A stretch of 64,000 nucleotides of DNA, from NCBI GenBank assembly GCA_965218945.1, contig OZ244718.1:682001-746000 (forward strand). Reading direction: 5' to 3'. A program made the translations under genes and the position numbers. Below are positions 1 to 8,880 of this stretch, one piece after another (the stretch's first letter is position 1; every line of letters begins with the position of its first letter). The notes beneath the pieces are model-generated. The model did not search any database and was not told the origin of the DNA. It saw nothing but the letters and a program-made list of their open reading frames with translations. This stretch comes from DAOUJW01 sp965218945 (GTDB taxonomy: Bacteria; Chloroflexota; Dehalococcoidia; Lucifugimonadales; UBA2985).

Positions 1-854
1 GCTTGGAGCTGCTCCGCCGTCTTCTCGTCAGGCTCAGTGAGTGGCAGCCGGGGCTTGCCCACCGCGAAGCCTACGTGGTTCAGGCTGTACTTCACAGGAA
101 TCGGGTTGGACACGATGAACAGGCCCTTGAATATCGACATCATGCGAAGGTGCTCAGCAGCCGCCTCCGACGTCTTGCCCGCAAGGACGAGATCCATCAT
201 CCCCTTGATCTGTCGCCCCACCAGGTGAGACGCCACGCTCACCACGCCGTATCCGCCCATGCACATGATCCCGAAGGTGTCGTTGTCGTTGCCGCTCCAA
301 ACCCGGAAGTCCGCAGGCGAGCCGGAGATTATGCGGGCAATCTGGTCGAGGTCCCCGCTAGCCTCCTTGACGCCGATGATGTTGTCCACCTGGGCAAGCT
401 TTACGGTGGTCTCCCAGGCCAGGCTGGTGATTGTGCGGCTGGGCACGTTGTACAGGATGCATGGCAGCCGCGTGCTCTCTGCGATGGCTTTGAAGTGCTG
501 GTACAGGCCCTCCTGCGTGGGCTTGTTGTAGTAGGGTACAACCAGCAGGCAGGCGTCGGCGCCCGCGCTCTCCGCCTCCTGGGTCAGCTCGATGCTCTCC
601 GCGGTGCTGTAGTTCCCGGTGCCGGCAACGACGGCTCCGCGATCGCCCAACTCGTCCTTGATCTCCCGGAATAGCCTCAGCTTCTCCTCAGTGGTCAGGG
701 TGGGCGACTCGCCAGTCGTGCCGGAGACCACCAGACCGTCGCTTCCGGACTCAAGCAGGGAGGAGGCGAGGCGCTTAGCCTGGGCGTAGTCCACCTGTCC
801 CTGCCCATCGAAGGGGGTAACCATTGCCGTTATCAGTCTGCCCACGGAAACCAT
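1..854 (-). CDS. dapA: 4-hydroxy-tetrahydrodipicolinate synthase (C-terminus cut by window edge)
   Basis: This enzyme condenses pyruvate with aspartate semialdehyde, the first committed step of lysine/diaminopimelate synthesis in the cytoplasm. Reading the minus strand from the ATG at 854 gives MVSVGRLITAMVTPF, then the family motifs GTTGESPTL, YNVPSRT and the Schiff-base lysine in IIGVKEASG. An AGGAGG ribosome binding site lies just before the ATG. The frame is open to base 1, so the last few residues are outside the window. It follows asd by 12 bp and is the last visible gene of a dapB-asd-dapA run, so the three genes are probably co-transcribed. The family call is firm. Confidence 0.95.
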   Translation of the reverse strand, partial: MVSVGRLITAMVTPFDGQGQVDYAQAKRLASSLLESGSDGLVVSGTTGESPTLTTEEKLRLFREIKDELGDRGAVVAGTGNYSTAESIELTQEAESAGADACLLVVPYYNKPTQEGLYQHFKAIAESTRLPCILYNVPSRTITSLAWETTVKLAQVDNIIGVKEASGDLDQIARIISGSPADFRVWSGNDNDTFGIMCMGGYGVVSVASHLVGRQIKGMMDLVLAGKTSEAAAEHLRMMSIFKGLFIVSNPIPVKYSLNHVGFAVGKPRLPLTEPDEKTAEQLQ

Positions 855-866
855 AGTACCTACCTC

Positions 867-1895
867 CTATTTGGTTGGTGTAAGCATCTCTTGCCTAACC
901 ATAGCCTCTGCTATCTGCACGGCGTTCAGGGCCGCACCCTTCCGCAGATTGTCCGCCACGACCCACATGGCCAAGCCCTTCGGGTGGGAGAAGTCCCGCC
1001 GTATGCGTCCCACGAAAACGTCATCGGTGCCTGCAGCCGATACTGGAAGCGGATACAAGTCTCCCTTGGGATTGTCCTGCACCGTGATTCCGGGGGAGGA
1101 CGAGAGAATCTCTCTGGCCTCTTCCGGAGTCATGGGCTGGCTGAACTCCACGTTCACGGCCTCGCCGTGGCTTGTGTACACAGGAACTCGCACACAGGTG
1201 GCGCACACCGGCAAATCCGGCTCGTGCATAATCTTGCGGGTCTCCAAGACCATCTTCCACTCCTCGGTGGTGTAGTCGTTGTCCAGGAAGCTCTCCACAA
1301 ATGGAAGCGCGTTGAAGGCTATCTGATGAGGGTATGCCTTGGGAGCGACCTCGTCCTGTCTGCCCTCCACGATATTGGCGATCTGCTCTCTCAGCTCTTC
1401 CACGGCTGCCGCGCCTGTGCCGGATACCGCCTGATAGGTGGATACGACGATGCGCTGTATGGGGTTGACTCTGTGGAGAGGGTCCAGGGCCACCACCATC
1501 TGGATGGTAGAGCAGTTGGGATTGGCGATGATGCCCTTGTGCGTGTCTATGTCGGTGGGGTTGACCTCGGGCACTACCAGTGGCGCCTCCGGGTCCATCC
1601 TGAAGGCTGAGCTGTTGTCGATTGCCACGGCTCCCGCCCTGGCCGCTATGGGTGCGAACCGCTTGCTGATGTCGCCGCCCGCGGAGAACAGAGCGATGTC
1701 GATGTTGTTGAAGGAGTCGTCGCTCGTCTCCTCCACAACCAGGTCTTCGCCCATGAACGAAAGCCGCTTACCCGCGGAGCGGTCCGAGGCGTAGAGGCGA
1801 AGAGAGTCCATAGGGAATTTCCTCTCCTCAAGGATTTTGAGAAACTCCCCTCCCACCAAGCCGGTGGCGCCCACTATTGCAACTCGAAAGCTCAT
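867..1895 (-). CDS. asd: aspartate-semialdehyde dehydrogenase
   Basis: It reduces aspartyl phosphate to aspartate semialdehyde with NADPH, the branch point to lysine, threonine and methionine. The 342-residue protein has the usual family length. It opens with the nucleotide-binding loop VAIVGATGLVG, has the catalytic cysteine in NPNCSTIQM and the following SGTGAAAVEEL segment. The ATG at 1895 is preceded by GGAGGG. It sits between dapB (51 bp upstream) and dapA (12 bp downstream) on the same strand, so the window holds consecutive steps of the diaminopimelate route. Nothing looks damaged. Confidence 0.96.
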   Translation of the reverse strand: MSFRVAIVGATGLVGGEFLKILEERKFPMDSLRLYASDRSAGKRLSFMGEDLVVEETSDDSFNNIDIALFSAGGDISKRFAPIAARAGAVAIDNSSAFRMDPEAPLVVPEVNPTDIDTHKGIIANPNCSTIQMVVALDPLHRVNPIQRIVVSTYQAVSGTGAAAVEELREQIANIVEGRQDEVAPKAYPHQIAFNALPFVESFLDNDYTTEEWKMVLETRKIMHEPDLPVCATCVRVPVYTSHGEAVNVEFSQPMTPEEAREILSSSPGITVQDNPKGDLYPLPVSAAGTDDVFVGRIRRDFSHPKGLAMWVVADNLRKGAALNAVQIAEAMVRQEMLTPTK

Positions 1896-1945
1896 TTCCC
1901 TCCACCTGATTTGTTAAAATAACGCCTTTCTTTATACATCAAACG

Positions 1946-2737
1946 CTAGAGTCCAAGCAACTTGTCCAGACCCACCACCAGTCCCTTCCAGTTCGATACT
2001 TCCCTTGCGGCCAGGACAACGCCGGGCATATAGCATTCGCGGTTGATTGTATCGTGCTTGAGGCTGAGGGTCTGTCCCGCCGTGCCCAGGATGATCTCGT
2101 GGTGGGCCATTCTGCCCGGCATACGCACGCTGTGAATGGACACGCCCCCCAGGTCTCCGCCGCGGGTGTCTTCGATAGGTTCCCTTTCCGGGATGGGTCT
2201 GTGAAACGGGTTATCCCTGTCCTCGCCCAGACTCCTGGCGAGGGCCATAGCCGTCCCCGACGGCGAGTCAATCTTGGTCTCGTGGTGCATCTCGACGATG
2301 TCGGCGTAGTCGAAGTACTTGCCTAGGCCGCGGGCCAGATGTATGAGCAGCACCGCTCCCAAGGCGAAGTTGGGGGCAACAAACGCTCCTATCTGGTGCT
2401 CGTTTGCCAGCCCATCCAACTCCTTCAGGTTGTCCTCAGTAAGCCCTGTGGTGCCGACCACAAGGTTGACGCCCTGGGCGGCCGCCACGCGGGACGCCTC
2501 CATAGCGGCCCCGGCGTTGGTGAAATCCACCATGACCTCCGGCCTGCATCTGGCTATGACGCCACTCAGGTCTGGCGAGATGGGCATATCGCCGGAGCCG
2601 TCCGGCAGGGCAATAGCGCCCTCGGCGGCCCCGCTATCAACGCCGCAGGTCGGCTCCAGGTCCGGCTCCCGGCAGACGGCGTTCAGCACCTCTCGCCCCA
2701 TTCTGCCCAGGACTCCGTGTATCAGAACTCTCGTCAT
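1946..2737 (-). CDS. dapB: 4-hydroxy-tetrahydrodipicolinate reductase
   Basis: It reduces the DapA product with NAD(P)H in the diaminopimelate pathway. The open frame runs further upstream, but the ATG at 2737 (MTRVLIHGVLGRMGREV) is the family start. It gives a 263-residue protein and avoids overlap with pnp. Visible motifs are the dinucleotide-binding GVLGRMG, the VVGTTGL segment, and EMHHETKIDSPSGTA, which carries the catalytic histidine and lysine. The ribosome binding site is weak (AAGGCGAAG). The gene follows pnp by 40 bp and precedes asd, so it may be translated from the rpsO-pnp transcript. Confidence 0.94.
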   Translation of the reverse strand: MTRVLIHGVLGRMGREVLNAVCREPDLEPTCGVDSGAAEGAIALPDGSGDMPISPDLSGVIARCRPEVMVDFTNAGAAMEASRVAAAQGVNLVVGTTGLTEDNLKELDGLANEHQIGAFVAPNFALGAVLLIHLARGLGKYFDYADIVEMHHETKIDSPSGTAMALARSLGEDRDNPFHRPIPEREPIEDTRGGDLGGVSIHSVRMPGRMAHHEIILGTAGQTLSLKHDTINRECYMPGVVLAAREVSNWKGLVVGLDKLLGL

Positions 2738-2777
2738 ATTCTTCGCCTTGTAGCCGAAGTGTGTATTATCTTCTGAC

Positions 2778-5027
2778 CTATCCCCTGGGAGGTGGCCTCC
2801 GGTTTCCCTGGGAGGGAGGACGCGATCCTGAAGGGCGCGGCCCCCTGGGACGGTCATCGTTGCTCCTTGGTGGTCTTCCCCTGTCGAACCGCGGGCCGTT
2901 GCTCGAAGGAGCGGGCCTGGGCGTTGGCGCCGGAGCCGGGTCGTTGGGGTCCCGGAGCAGGGCGCGGCGTGAGAGATTGATGCGTCCCATAGCGTCTATC
3001 TCCGTCACCAGCACCGTGAGCTCGTCCCCGACGCTGACCACGTCCTCCACCGATTCAACCCTCTCCTCCGCGAGCTCGCTAATGTGGACCAGTCCGTCCT
3101 TGCCGGGGAGTATCTCCACAAAAGCGCCGAAGTTCATAAGGCGGGTGACCTTACCAGTGTAAATGGCCCCTACCTCCGCCTCCTTGGTCAGGGCCTCAAT
3201 CCGCTCGACGGCCCTCTGGGCGGCCTCCCCGCTGACGGAGCCGATGATCACAGTTCCGTCGTTCTCAACGTTGATGGTAGCCTTGGTCTCTTCGATGATG
3301 GAGCGAATGGTCTTGCCACCGGGCCCAATCACCGCTCCGATCTTGTCCACTGGAATGCTAATCCGGAGCATCCGCGGCGCGTAGGGGCTCAGGTCGTCCC
3401 TGGGCTGACCCATAGTCGCCTTAATCTTGTCCAGCACGAAGAATCGGGCCTCCTTGGCCTGTTGAAGGGCCTCCTCCATTATCGCGTAGGTTATACCCTT
3501 GACCTTTATGTCCATCTGAAGCGCGGTAATGCCATCGGACGTGCCTGCTACCTTGAAGTCCATGTCACCCATGAAGTCCTCGACTCCCTGGATGTCCGTC
3601 AGGATGGCGTAGCGGCCGTCGTCCGCCATGACAAGACCCATAGCCACTCCGGCAACCGGGGCCTTGATGGGCACCCCCGCATCCATCAGAGCCAGGCTGC
3701 TGCCGCAAACGCTAGCCATCGATGTGCTGCCGTTGGAGCTGATCGCCTCCGACACCAGTCGAAGGGTGTACGGGAATTCGTCCTCGTCCGGGATAACGGG
3801 AAGGAGGGCTCTCTCAGCCAGAGCGCCGTGTCCCACCTCTCGCCGGCCCGGGCCGCCCACTCGCCGCACCTCTCCGACGGAGTAGGGCGGGAAGTTGTAG
3901 TGGTGCATGTACCGCTTGCTGTCTTCAGGGCTGATTGTATCCAGGTTCTGTTTCTCCGCCATGGAACCCAGGGTGGCAATGGTGAGGACCTGGGTCTGGC
4001 CTCGAGAGAAGAGCCCGGTGCCGTGGGCCCTGGGCAGGAACGATACCTCACAACTTATGGGGCGGATATCTTTGTAACCACGGCCGTCGGGACGCAGGTT
4101 GCGGTCGATTATGCCGGAGCGCACCGTCTGCTTCACAAGGGCCTCAAGGGCCTCTGAGATTTCGTTGGAAGGGTAGTCCTGACCCAGCTGCTCCTTCACC
4201 TCTGCGTTGAGCAAGTCCAGATCGCCGTCCCTCTCCCCCTTCTCGTGGTCGGTGAAGACGGTTGAGTGCAGGCGCTCTCCCAATATCAGACCGGCCTTTT
4301 CTTTCAAGTCAGCGCCGGCTGCTCCGTTCAAGGAGAGGTTCATCTTGGCCTTTGCCGCCGGGCCAATCAACTCCTCCTGCATGGCGATGATCTGCTGATT
4401 CGTCTCCTGACCCTTCCTGACCGCCTCTATGATCACATCTTCGGACACCTCTGTAGCTCCGGCCTCCACCATTGCTATGGCGTCCTTGGTGCCGGCCACA
4501 ACCAGATCCAGGCTGCTGTCAACTAGCTGTGCGAAGGTTGGGTTGACCACAATCTCGCCATCGATGTAGCCGAGCCTTGTAGCGCTAACGGGCCCGTCAA
4601 AGGGGATTTCAGACAGGCACAGGGACGCGGACGCCCCGATTATGCTGAGGATGTCGGGGTCGTTCTCCTGGTCTGCGGAGAGAACGGTGACGACCACCTG
4701 GATCTCGTTGTGCAGTCCTTTGGGGAACAGGGGTCTCAGGGGTCGGTCCGTCAGGCGGGCGGCCAGGGTTGCGTTCTCTGTGGGCCTGCCCTCTCTTCGG
4801 AAGAAGCTCCCCGGGATCTTCCCGGCTGCGTAGAGCCTCTCTTCATAGTCTATGGTCAATGGCAGGAAGTCTATTCCCTCTCTGGCGTTGGGCGAAGCGC
4901 AGGCGGTGACCAGAAGTATGGAGTCTCCATACCTGACGGTCACCGAGCCGCCGGCCTGGTTGGCCAGCTTGCCCGTCTCAATTGTGAGAGACCGCCCTGC
5001 GATCTCTCTGCTTACACTGTGTGACAA
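2778..5027 (-). CDS. pnp: polyribonucleotide nucleotidyltransferase (PNPase)
   Basis: PNPase degrades RNA 3' to 5' by phosphorolysis and takes part in mRNA turnover. The 749-residue protein shows the expected order: two RNase PH-like domains (FFRREGRPTE, LTDRPLRPLFP early; GTGLFSRGQTQVLT and SNGSTSMASVCG later), a KH domain (GAVIGPGGKTIRSI) and an S1 domain (VGAIYTGKVTRLMNFGAFVE). After S1 there is an unusual tail of about 55 residues dominated by Pro, Arg, Ser and Gly. The start appears to be TTG at 5027, with AGGAGG about 11 nt upstream, a rather long spacing. It lies directly after rpsO, an old and widespread arrangement. Confidence 0.96.
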   Translation of the reverse strand: MSHSVSREIAGRSLTIETGKLANQAGGSVTVRYGDSILLVTACASPNAREGIDFLPLTIDYEERLYAAGKIPGSFFRREGRPTENATLAARLTDRPLRPLFPKGLHNEIQVVVTVLSADQENDPDILSIIGASASLCLSEIPFDGPVSATRLGYIDGEIVVNPTFAQLVDSSLDLVVAGTKDAIAMVEAGATEVSEDVIIEAVRKGQETNQQIIAMQEELIGPAAKAKMNLSLNGAAGADLKEKAGLILGERLHSTVFTDHEKGERDGDLDLLNAEVKEQLGQDYPSNEISEALEALVKQTVRSGIIDRNLRPDGRGYKDIRPISCEVSFLPRAHGTGLFSRGQTQVLTIATLGSMAEKQNLDTISPEDSKRYMHHYNFPPYSVGEVRRVGGPGRREVGHGALAERALLPVIPDEDEFPYTLRLVSEAISSNGSTSMASVCGSSLALMDAGVPIKAPVAGVAMGLVMADDGRYAILTDIQGVEDFMGDMDFKVAGTSDGITALQMDIKVKGITYAIMEEALQQAKEARFFVLDKIKATMGQPRDDLSPYAPRMLRISIPVDKIGAVIGPGGKTIRSIIEETKATINVENDGTVIIGSVSGEAAQRAVERIEALTKEAEVGAIYTGKVTRLMNFGAFVEILPGKDGLVHISELAEERVESVEDVVSVGDELTVLVTEIDAMGRINLSRRALLRDPNDPAPAPTPRPAPSSNGPRFDRGRPPRSNDDRPRGPRPSGSRPPSQGNRRPPPRG

Positions 5028-5069
5028 AATACCAATATCCTCCTCTTAACGATGGCAAATAGGGAGAAT

Positions 5070-5098
5070 AAAGAAAGAGCGCCCTAGTTAAGGGCGCT
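5070..5098 (-). terminator. hairpin plus T-run on the rpsO stop codon
   Basis: On the minus strand AGCGCCCT-TAACT-AGGGCGCT forms a perfect 8-bp stem, followed by CTTTCTTT. The stem begins on the rpsO stop codon (5097-5099). It looks like an intrinsic terminator or attenuator that would lower transcription from rpsO into pnp. Confidence 0.75.
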
Positions 5099-5363
5099 AC
5101 CTTCTAATGAGGAGCTTAGTTGTCAGTTCCCTGTAGCGACTGCTATCTTCTTTGTTCAGATAGCGCAATAGCCGGCGACGTTGCCCCACCAGTTTCAGCA
5201 GCCCCCGTAGGCAATGATAGTCCTTGCGGTGTACCCTGAGGTGGTCCCTGAGCCCATTGATTCGATCCGTGAGCAGAGCTATCTGCACGGCGGTAGACCC
5301 GGTGTCACCCTCTTTGAGCTGGTACTCCGTGATTAGGGCCTGCTTCCTGTCCTTCCCCAGCAT
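5097..5363 (-). CDS. rpsO: 30S ribosomal protein S15
   Basis: S15 binds 16S rRNA in the platform of the small subunit. The 88-residue protein has the normal length and the family sequence: the LLTDRINGLRDHLRVHRKDYH core, then GLLKLVGQRRRLLRYL and a basic C-terminus. It is the first gene of the rpsO-pnp pair and has a good promoter 37-65 bp upstream. The 3' end is embedded in a terminator-like hairpin. Confidence 0.97.
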   Translation of the reverse strand: MLGKDRKQALITEYQLKEGDTGSTAVQIALLTDRINGLRDHLRVHRKDYHCLRGLLKLVGQRRRLLRYLNKEDSSRYRELTTKLLIRR

Positions 5364-5399
5364 CTATTATATGACCTTTCTCTATTCTCTTCGCGCAGG

Positions 5400-5428
5400 A
5401 TTATAGCACAGCCTTACTCTGGAGTAAA
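5400..5428 (-). promoter_or_regulatory. sigma-70-type promoter of rpsO
   Basis: On the minus strand TTTACT (5428-5423) and a perfect TATAAT (5405-5400) are separated by exactly 17 nt. Transcription would start about 30 nt before the rpsO ATG. No other gene start lies in the gap. Confidence 0.7.
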
Positions 5429-5564
5429 CCGACCCTGGCCCCGAATTGAACAACCTTGACGAAGCACACGGAATGCGTAGCATCCGAGACGCCAATGTCA
5501 CAGGGAAATCGGGCCGGTGAGTTGAGAGGCGCGCTGTGGAGCCGAACGTCGGCTGCCGATGATG

Positions 5565-5849
5565 TTACCCGGCAGCCCTCTCCGATGCGAAGCAATCGTT
5601 GCAGTACACCGGCCTGCCCAGACGCGGCTGGAAAGGCACCTCGGCCTCTTTGCCGCAGTTTGCACAAATCACCGAGTACATGGGGCGAGATCCCCCCTCG
5701 TAGTTACGGGCGCGACGCCGCGCGGAACGACACTCCGGGCACCGGCTGGGCTCGTTCAGGAGCCCGCGCTTCTGATAGAATTCCTGCTCACCCTCGGTGA
5801 ATAGGAACTCAACTCCACACTCCCTGCATACCAAATTCTTGTCAGTCAA
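5565..5849 (-). CDS. small zinc-ribbon protein with four CxxC pairs
   Basis: This 94-residue protein has four CxxC pairs: CREC near residue 8, CPEC near 37, CANC near 62 and CNDC near 82. Two zinc ribbons are therefore likely. The N-terminal half resembles the probable zinc-ribbon family often called zf_Tbcl, and the C-terminal half resembles small CxxC...CxxC proteins. Such proteins may bind nucleic acid or partner proteins, but the role is unknown. The start is TTG at 5849, chosen because AGGAGG lies 9 nt upstream. The gene stands alone between rpsO and hyuB and has its own promoter. Confidence 0.82.
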   Translation of the reverse strand: MTDKNLVCRECGVEFLFTEGEQEFYQKRGLLNEPSRCPECRSARRRARNYEGGSRPMYSVICANCGKEAEVPFQPRLGRPVYCNDCFASERAAG

Positions 5850-5974
5850 CGCTAGAAGTCCTCCTAAGGTCTATTCTGGGTCGCTACACTGTATGTCCAA
5901 ACTATCTGCCCAGAACCTCCAAGGGGACTTTCCGAGCGCCGTAATGACATTCCATTCGAAAAGCGACTGGAGGA

Positions 5975-6003
5975 AGTCTAACATTGGGAGCGGGTTAAGT
6001 CAA
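5975..6003 (-). promoter_or_regulatory. probable promoter of the zinc-ribbon gene
   Basis: On the minus strand TTGACT (6003-5998) and TAGACT (5980-5975) are 17 nt apart. This would give a leader of roughly 120 nt before the TTG start at 5849 and separates this gene from the hyu genes upstream. Confidence 0.5.
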
Positions 6004-6016
6004 CCCACATGTGTGC

Positions 6017-7600
6017 CTATGGGCGTTGGCCCCTTTCGGCTCCCCATCCGCCTCCTCCGGGCGTGAGCATCCTGAGGATATCTCCGGGTTCCGCCCTGAA
6101 GGTTACCTTGGACGGGAGTAGTATCTCCTCTACGCCGTTCCTGTAGAGGATGTTCTCCCCGGCGGCTCCGGGCCCGCCACCCTGGAGGCCGTAGGGCGCG
6201 CTTCGTCGCCGGTCCGTGAGCAGCGTCACAGTGGCAGGCGCAAGGAACTCCACCTCCCTGACGATCCCGTCGCCTCCCCGGTAAGCGCCTTCGCCGCCTG
6301 ATCCCCTGCGAAGGGCGTACCGACGCACCCGCATGGGGAACTGCAACTCCAGCGCTTCAATTGGTGTGTTCAGTGTGTTGGTCATGTGGGTGTGCACGCC
6401 GGAAAGGCCGTCTTTGTCCGGGCGTGCGCCCATGCCACCGGCAATGGTCTCGTAGTAAGCGAAGCCCTCCCCACTTCCGTGACGGCCTCCCACCAGGATG
6501 TTGTTCATTGTGCCCTGGCTGGCGGCGGGTATGAGGTCGGGCATCGCCTGGGCTAGAGCCCCCATGAGCACGTCCACAATCCGCTGGGAGGTCTCCACGT
6601 TGCCCCCGGCTACCGCGTGAGGAGGAGTGGGGTTGACCAACGACCCCACCGGCGCCGACACTGCGACCGGCCGCAGGATGCCCTGGTTGGCGGGGACCTG
6701 CTCCCCGGCGATGCACCGCACCACGTATAGGACGGCTGATAGTGCGATGGCGAAGGGGGCGTTTACACACCCCTCCGTCTGGGAGACCGTGCCTGTGAAA
6801 TCGACCTCCATCTCTTCGCCGTTTACACGCACCGTGGCCTGGATGGGCAGGGGTTCGTCGCTGAAGCCGTCGCCCTCCAGGTAGTCCCGGAAGAAGAACT
6901 CTCCGTCGGGCATCTCTCTTATGGCGGCGCGGGTGAGACGCTCGGAGTAGTCCAGGAGGCCTTCCATGTGCAGACGGGTCTCCTCCCACCCGTACTTGGA
7001 CACAATGTCCTGGAGTCGTCTCTCGCCCACGCGGCAGGCCGCTAGCTGAGCGGCCAAGTCGCCGCGGCGGTCATTGGGTGTGCGTGAGTTTCGACAAAGC
7101 AGTTCGACGACCTCCGCGTTCAGCCGACCTCTCCTGACGAGCTTGATGGGAGGTATGATGAGTCCTTCCTGTAGCAGCTCCGTGGAGAGTGGCAGTGACC
7201 CCGGCGTCATTCCGCCGATGTCGGCGTGATGGCCCCTGTTGGCGACGAACCCCACGAGGCCGGGCCCGTCATCCATAGCCGCGAATACCGGTGCCACGAG
7301 GGTAATGTCGGGCAGGTGAGTGCCGCCCATGTACGGGTCGTTGAGGGCCACCACGTCTCCGGGCGAGAGGGTGAGTCGCTCCAAAGCTGCCTCCACGGAC
7401 GCCGGCATAGACCCCAGGTGAACGGGTATGTGGGCTGCCTGGGCCACCATCCGGGCCTGGGGATCGAATAGGGCGCAGGAGTAGTCCTGGCGCTCCTTGA
7501 TGTTGACGGAGAAGGCGCTGCGTCCCAACGCCACACCCATCTCCTCGGCCACAGAGGAGAAGAGGTTGTGAAACACTTGCAGGCTGATTGGGTCTGGCAT
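6017..7600 (-). CDS. hyuB: hydantoinase B / oxoprolinase family protein
   Basis: HyuB-type subunits pair with HyuA proteins in ATP-dependent hydrolases of hydantoins, 5-oxoproline or related cyclic amides, or in carboxylases such as acetone carboxylase. The 527-residue protein carries the family hallmark NDPYMGGTHLPDITLVAPVF, GHHADIGG and a glycine-rich C-terminus (TPGGGGWG). The ATG at 7600 follows GGAGGTAGCT. A second copy of the first 25 codons lies at 8881-8955, next to the hyuA stop, so this gene has been separated from hyuA by an inserted AlbA_2 gene. The actual substrate cannot be read from sequence. Confidence 0.9.
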   Translation of the reverse strand: MPDPISLQVFHNLFSSVAEEMGVALGRSAFSVNIKERQDYSCALFDPQARMVAQAAHIPVHLGSMPASVEAALERLTLSPGDVVALNDPYMGGTHLPDITLVAPVFAAMDDGPGLVGFVANRGHHADIGGMTPGSLPLSTELLQEGLIIPPIKLVRRGRLNAEVVELLCRNSRTPNDRRGDLAAQLAACRVGERRLQDIVSKYGWEETRLHMEGLLDYSERLTRAAIREMPDGEFFFRDYLEGDGFSDEPLPIQATVRVNGEEMEVDFTGTVSQTEGCVNAPFAIALSAVLYVVRCIAGEQVPANQGILRPVAVSAPVGSLVNPTPPHAVAGGNVETSQRIVDVLMGALAQAMPDLIPAASQGTMNNILVGGRHGSGEGFAYYETIAGGMGARPDKDGLSGVHTHMTNTLNTPIEALELQFPMRVRRYALRRGSGGEGAYRGGDGIVREVEFLAPATVTLLTDRRRSAPYGLQGGGPGAAGENILYRNGVEEILLPSKVTFRAEPGDILRMLTPGGGGWGAERGQRP

Positions 7601-7631
7601 AGCTACCTCCAGCGCGGGGTGATTCTGCAAG

Positions 7632-8747
7632 TCACCCCTGCCCCAAGTACGGAGCGACATCTTTAAGTTCCATTGCTCTGCGGTCTACTTCGACCTGAAC
7701 CTCGAGTTCGCACTTTATAGGCTCTGGCAGATTATCCCCTCGTAGCTCCCCCTGCAAGCTCACAACGCCGGGATAAGTTGAACCGATGAAAAGCCCGTTG
7801 GTTGTCCAAGCTTCGTCACGAGGACGTACATCTCCAAAGTCGATTTCAATCTCCCACCTGTCGATGTACTCTCGTACGTTTAGGTCTATGTCACCGGTGC
7901 TACGTAGCATAGACTCTGAGAAGCGGGGTGCATCGAGCAAGTTTTCTGGGGGAGGGTAGTCAATCCAGGACTGGATTACCATCCCGTCCGAATTGACTAC
8001 GTGTCCAATGAATCGAATCCGCTTTCCTACCACACCGCTTCTGTTCTGAAGTCGCAAACCCAGAGGAGTCAAGAAAGCTCTTTGGGCCGCGTAGGCGATG
8101 ACTTTCTTAGGGAAATTCGGGTTTAAAATATGGAGGCGTCTACGTGCAAATGTGTCAGGAGGGAGTAGCGGATCTAGGATGACTGAGCGGATGGTCTTTG
8201 GCGATGGCAGAGCGGTGTGATCAGTGAGTTCTGTCCACTGAAGACTTAAACCGGGTGCACCTCCGATGACCTCCTCGGCACCCATTCTCGCAATCTCTTC
8301 AGGTGAGGCAATCCTTGTCGAACTACCATCCTTAATGAAGACTTCGTGTGGACCTATTCTGCCAAAACGTTCCTTGAGGTATGCAGGACGTTTCTGCAAC
8401 GGTATCTCTATAACCCCTATGGTAGTTCCCTCTGTATGAAGCACTTGGTAGGAGAACTCGACGAGGCGTTGGGTCTTCCCATTAACGAACTGGTGAAGGA
8501 TGGCGTCGTCAAGGTGCTCTTTTACACCGACGATATTACTACGTCCGCCTTTGACTTCTTCAATCCCTATTAGGATGTACGCAGTCGTTCTACGCCACGA
8601 ATTTGCAAAGGCCAAGATATCCTTTAGTAATTCAGCCTTCTTGCCGACATCCGCGTTTTCGAAGGGATACTGGGCGGATTTGAAATCGAGAGAAGTACTC
8701 TCCTCTTCATGTAGTAGAGTTTCGAGAAGTTTCAAATCTAAAGGCAC
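7632..8747 (-). CDS. AlbA_2 (Schlafen-type) domain protein
   Basis: The N-terminal ~130 residues look like the AlbA_2 / Schlafen fold: EESTSLDFKSAQYPF, then LLKDILAFANSWRR, AYILIGIEE and later VFIKDGSSTRIASPEEIARM. Such domains occur in transcription factors, in defence proteins and in nucleases related to Schlafen. The C-terminal half (about 200 residues) has no motif I recognise. GTG at 8747 is preferred because AGGAG lies 8 nt upstream; another GTG at 8753 is too close to it. Base composition is clearly more AT-rich than the flanking hyu genes. It sits between a hyuB 5' remnant and intact hyuB, which suggests it arrived by insertion. Function unknown. Confidence 0.75.
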   Translation of the reverse strand: MPLDLKLLETLLHEEESTSLDFKSAQYPFENADVGKKAELLKDILAFANSWRRTTAYILIGIEEVKGGRSNIVGVKEHLDDAILHQFVNGKTQRLVEFSYQVLHTEGTTIGVIEIPLQKRPAYLKERFGRIGPHEVFIKDGSSTRIASPEEIARMGAEEVIGGAPGLSLQWTELTDHTALPSPKTIRSVILDPLLPPDTFARRRLHILNPNFPKKVIAYAAQRAFLTPLGLRLQNRSGVVGKRIRFIGHVVNSDGMVIQSWIDYPPPENLLDAPRFSESMLRSTGDIDLNVREYIDRWEIEIDFGDVRPRDEAWTTNGLFIGSTYPGVVSLQGELRGDNLPEPIKCELEVQVEVDRRAMELKDVAPYLGQG

Positions 8748-8880
8748 TACCACAACTCCTCAACGTCCAATTGAATTTCGACAGTCACCCAACCTCCCCT
8801 TCACCCCGGTAACTTCGACTTCTTGGAGCCGCGTATCGACAGGTCGCAGGCCAGTAGGGTGCGGAGGCTGGCACCGGAGG

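Noticed and set aside
3084..4157. Long plus-strand reading frame opposite pnp
   Set aside because: It is the shadow of a GC-rich coding strand; pnp on the minus strand has all family motifs.
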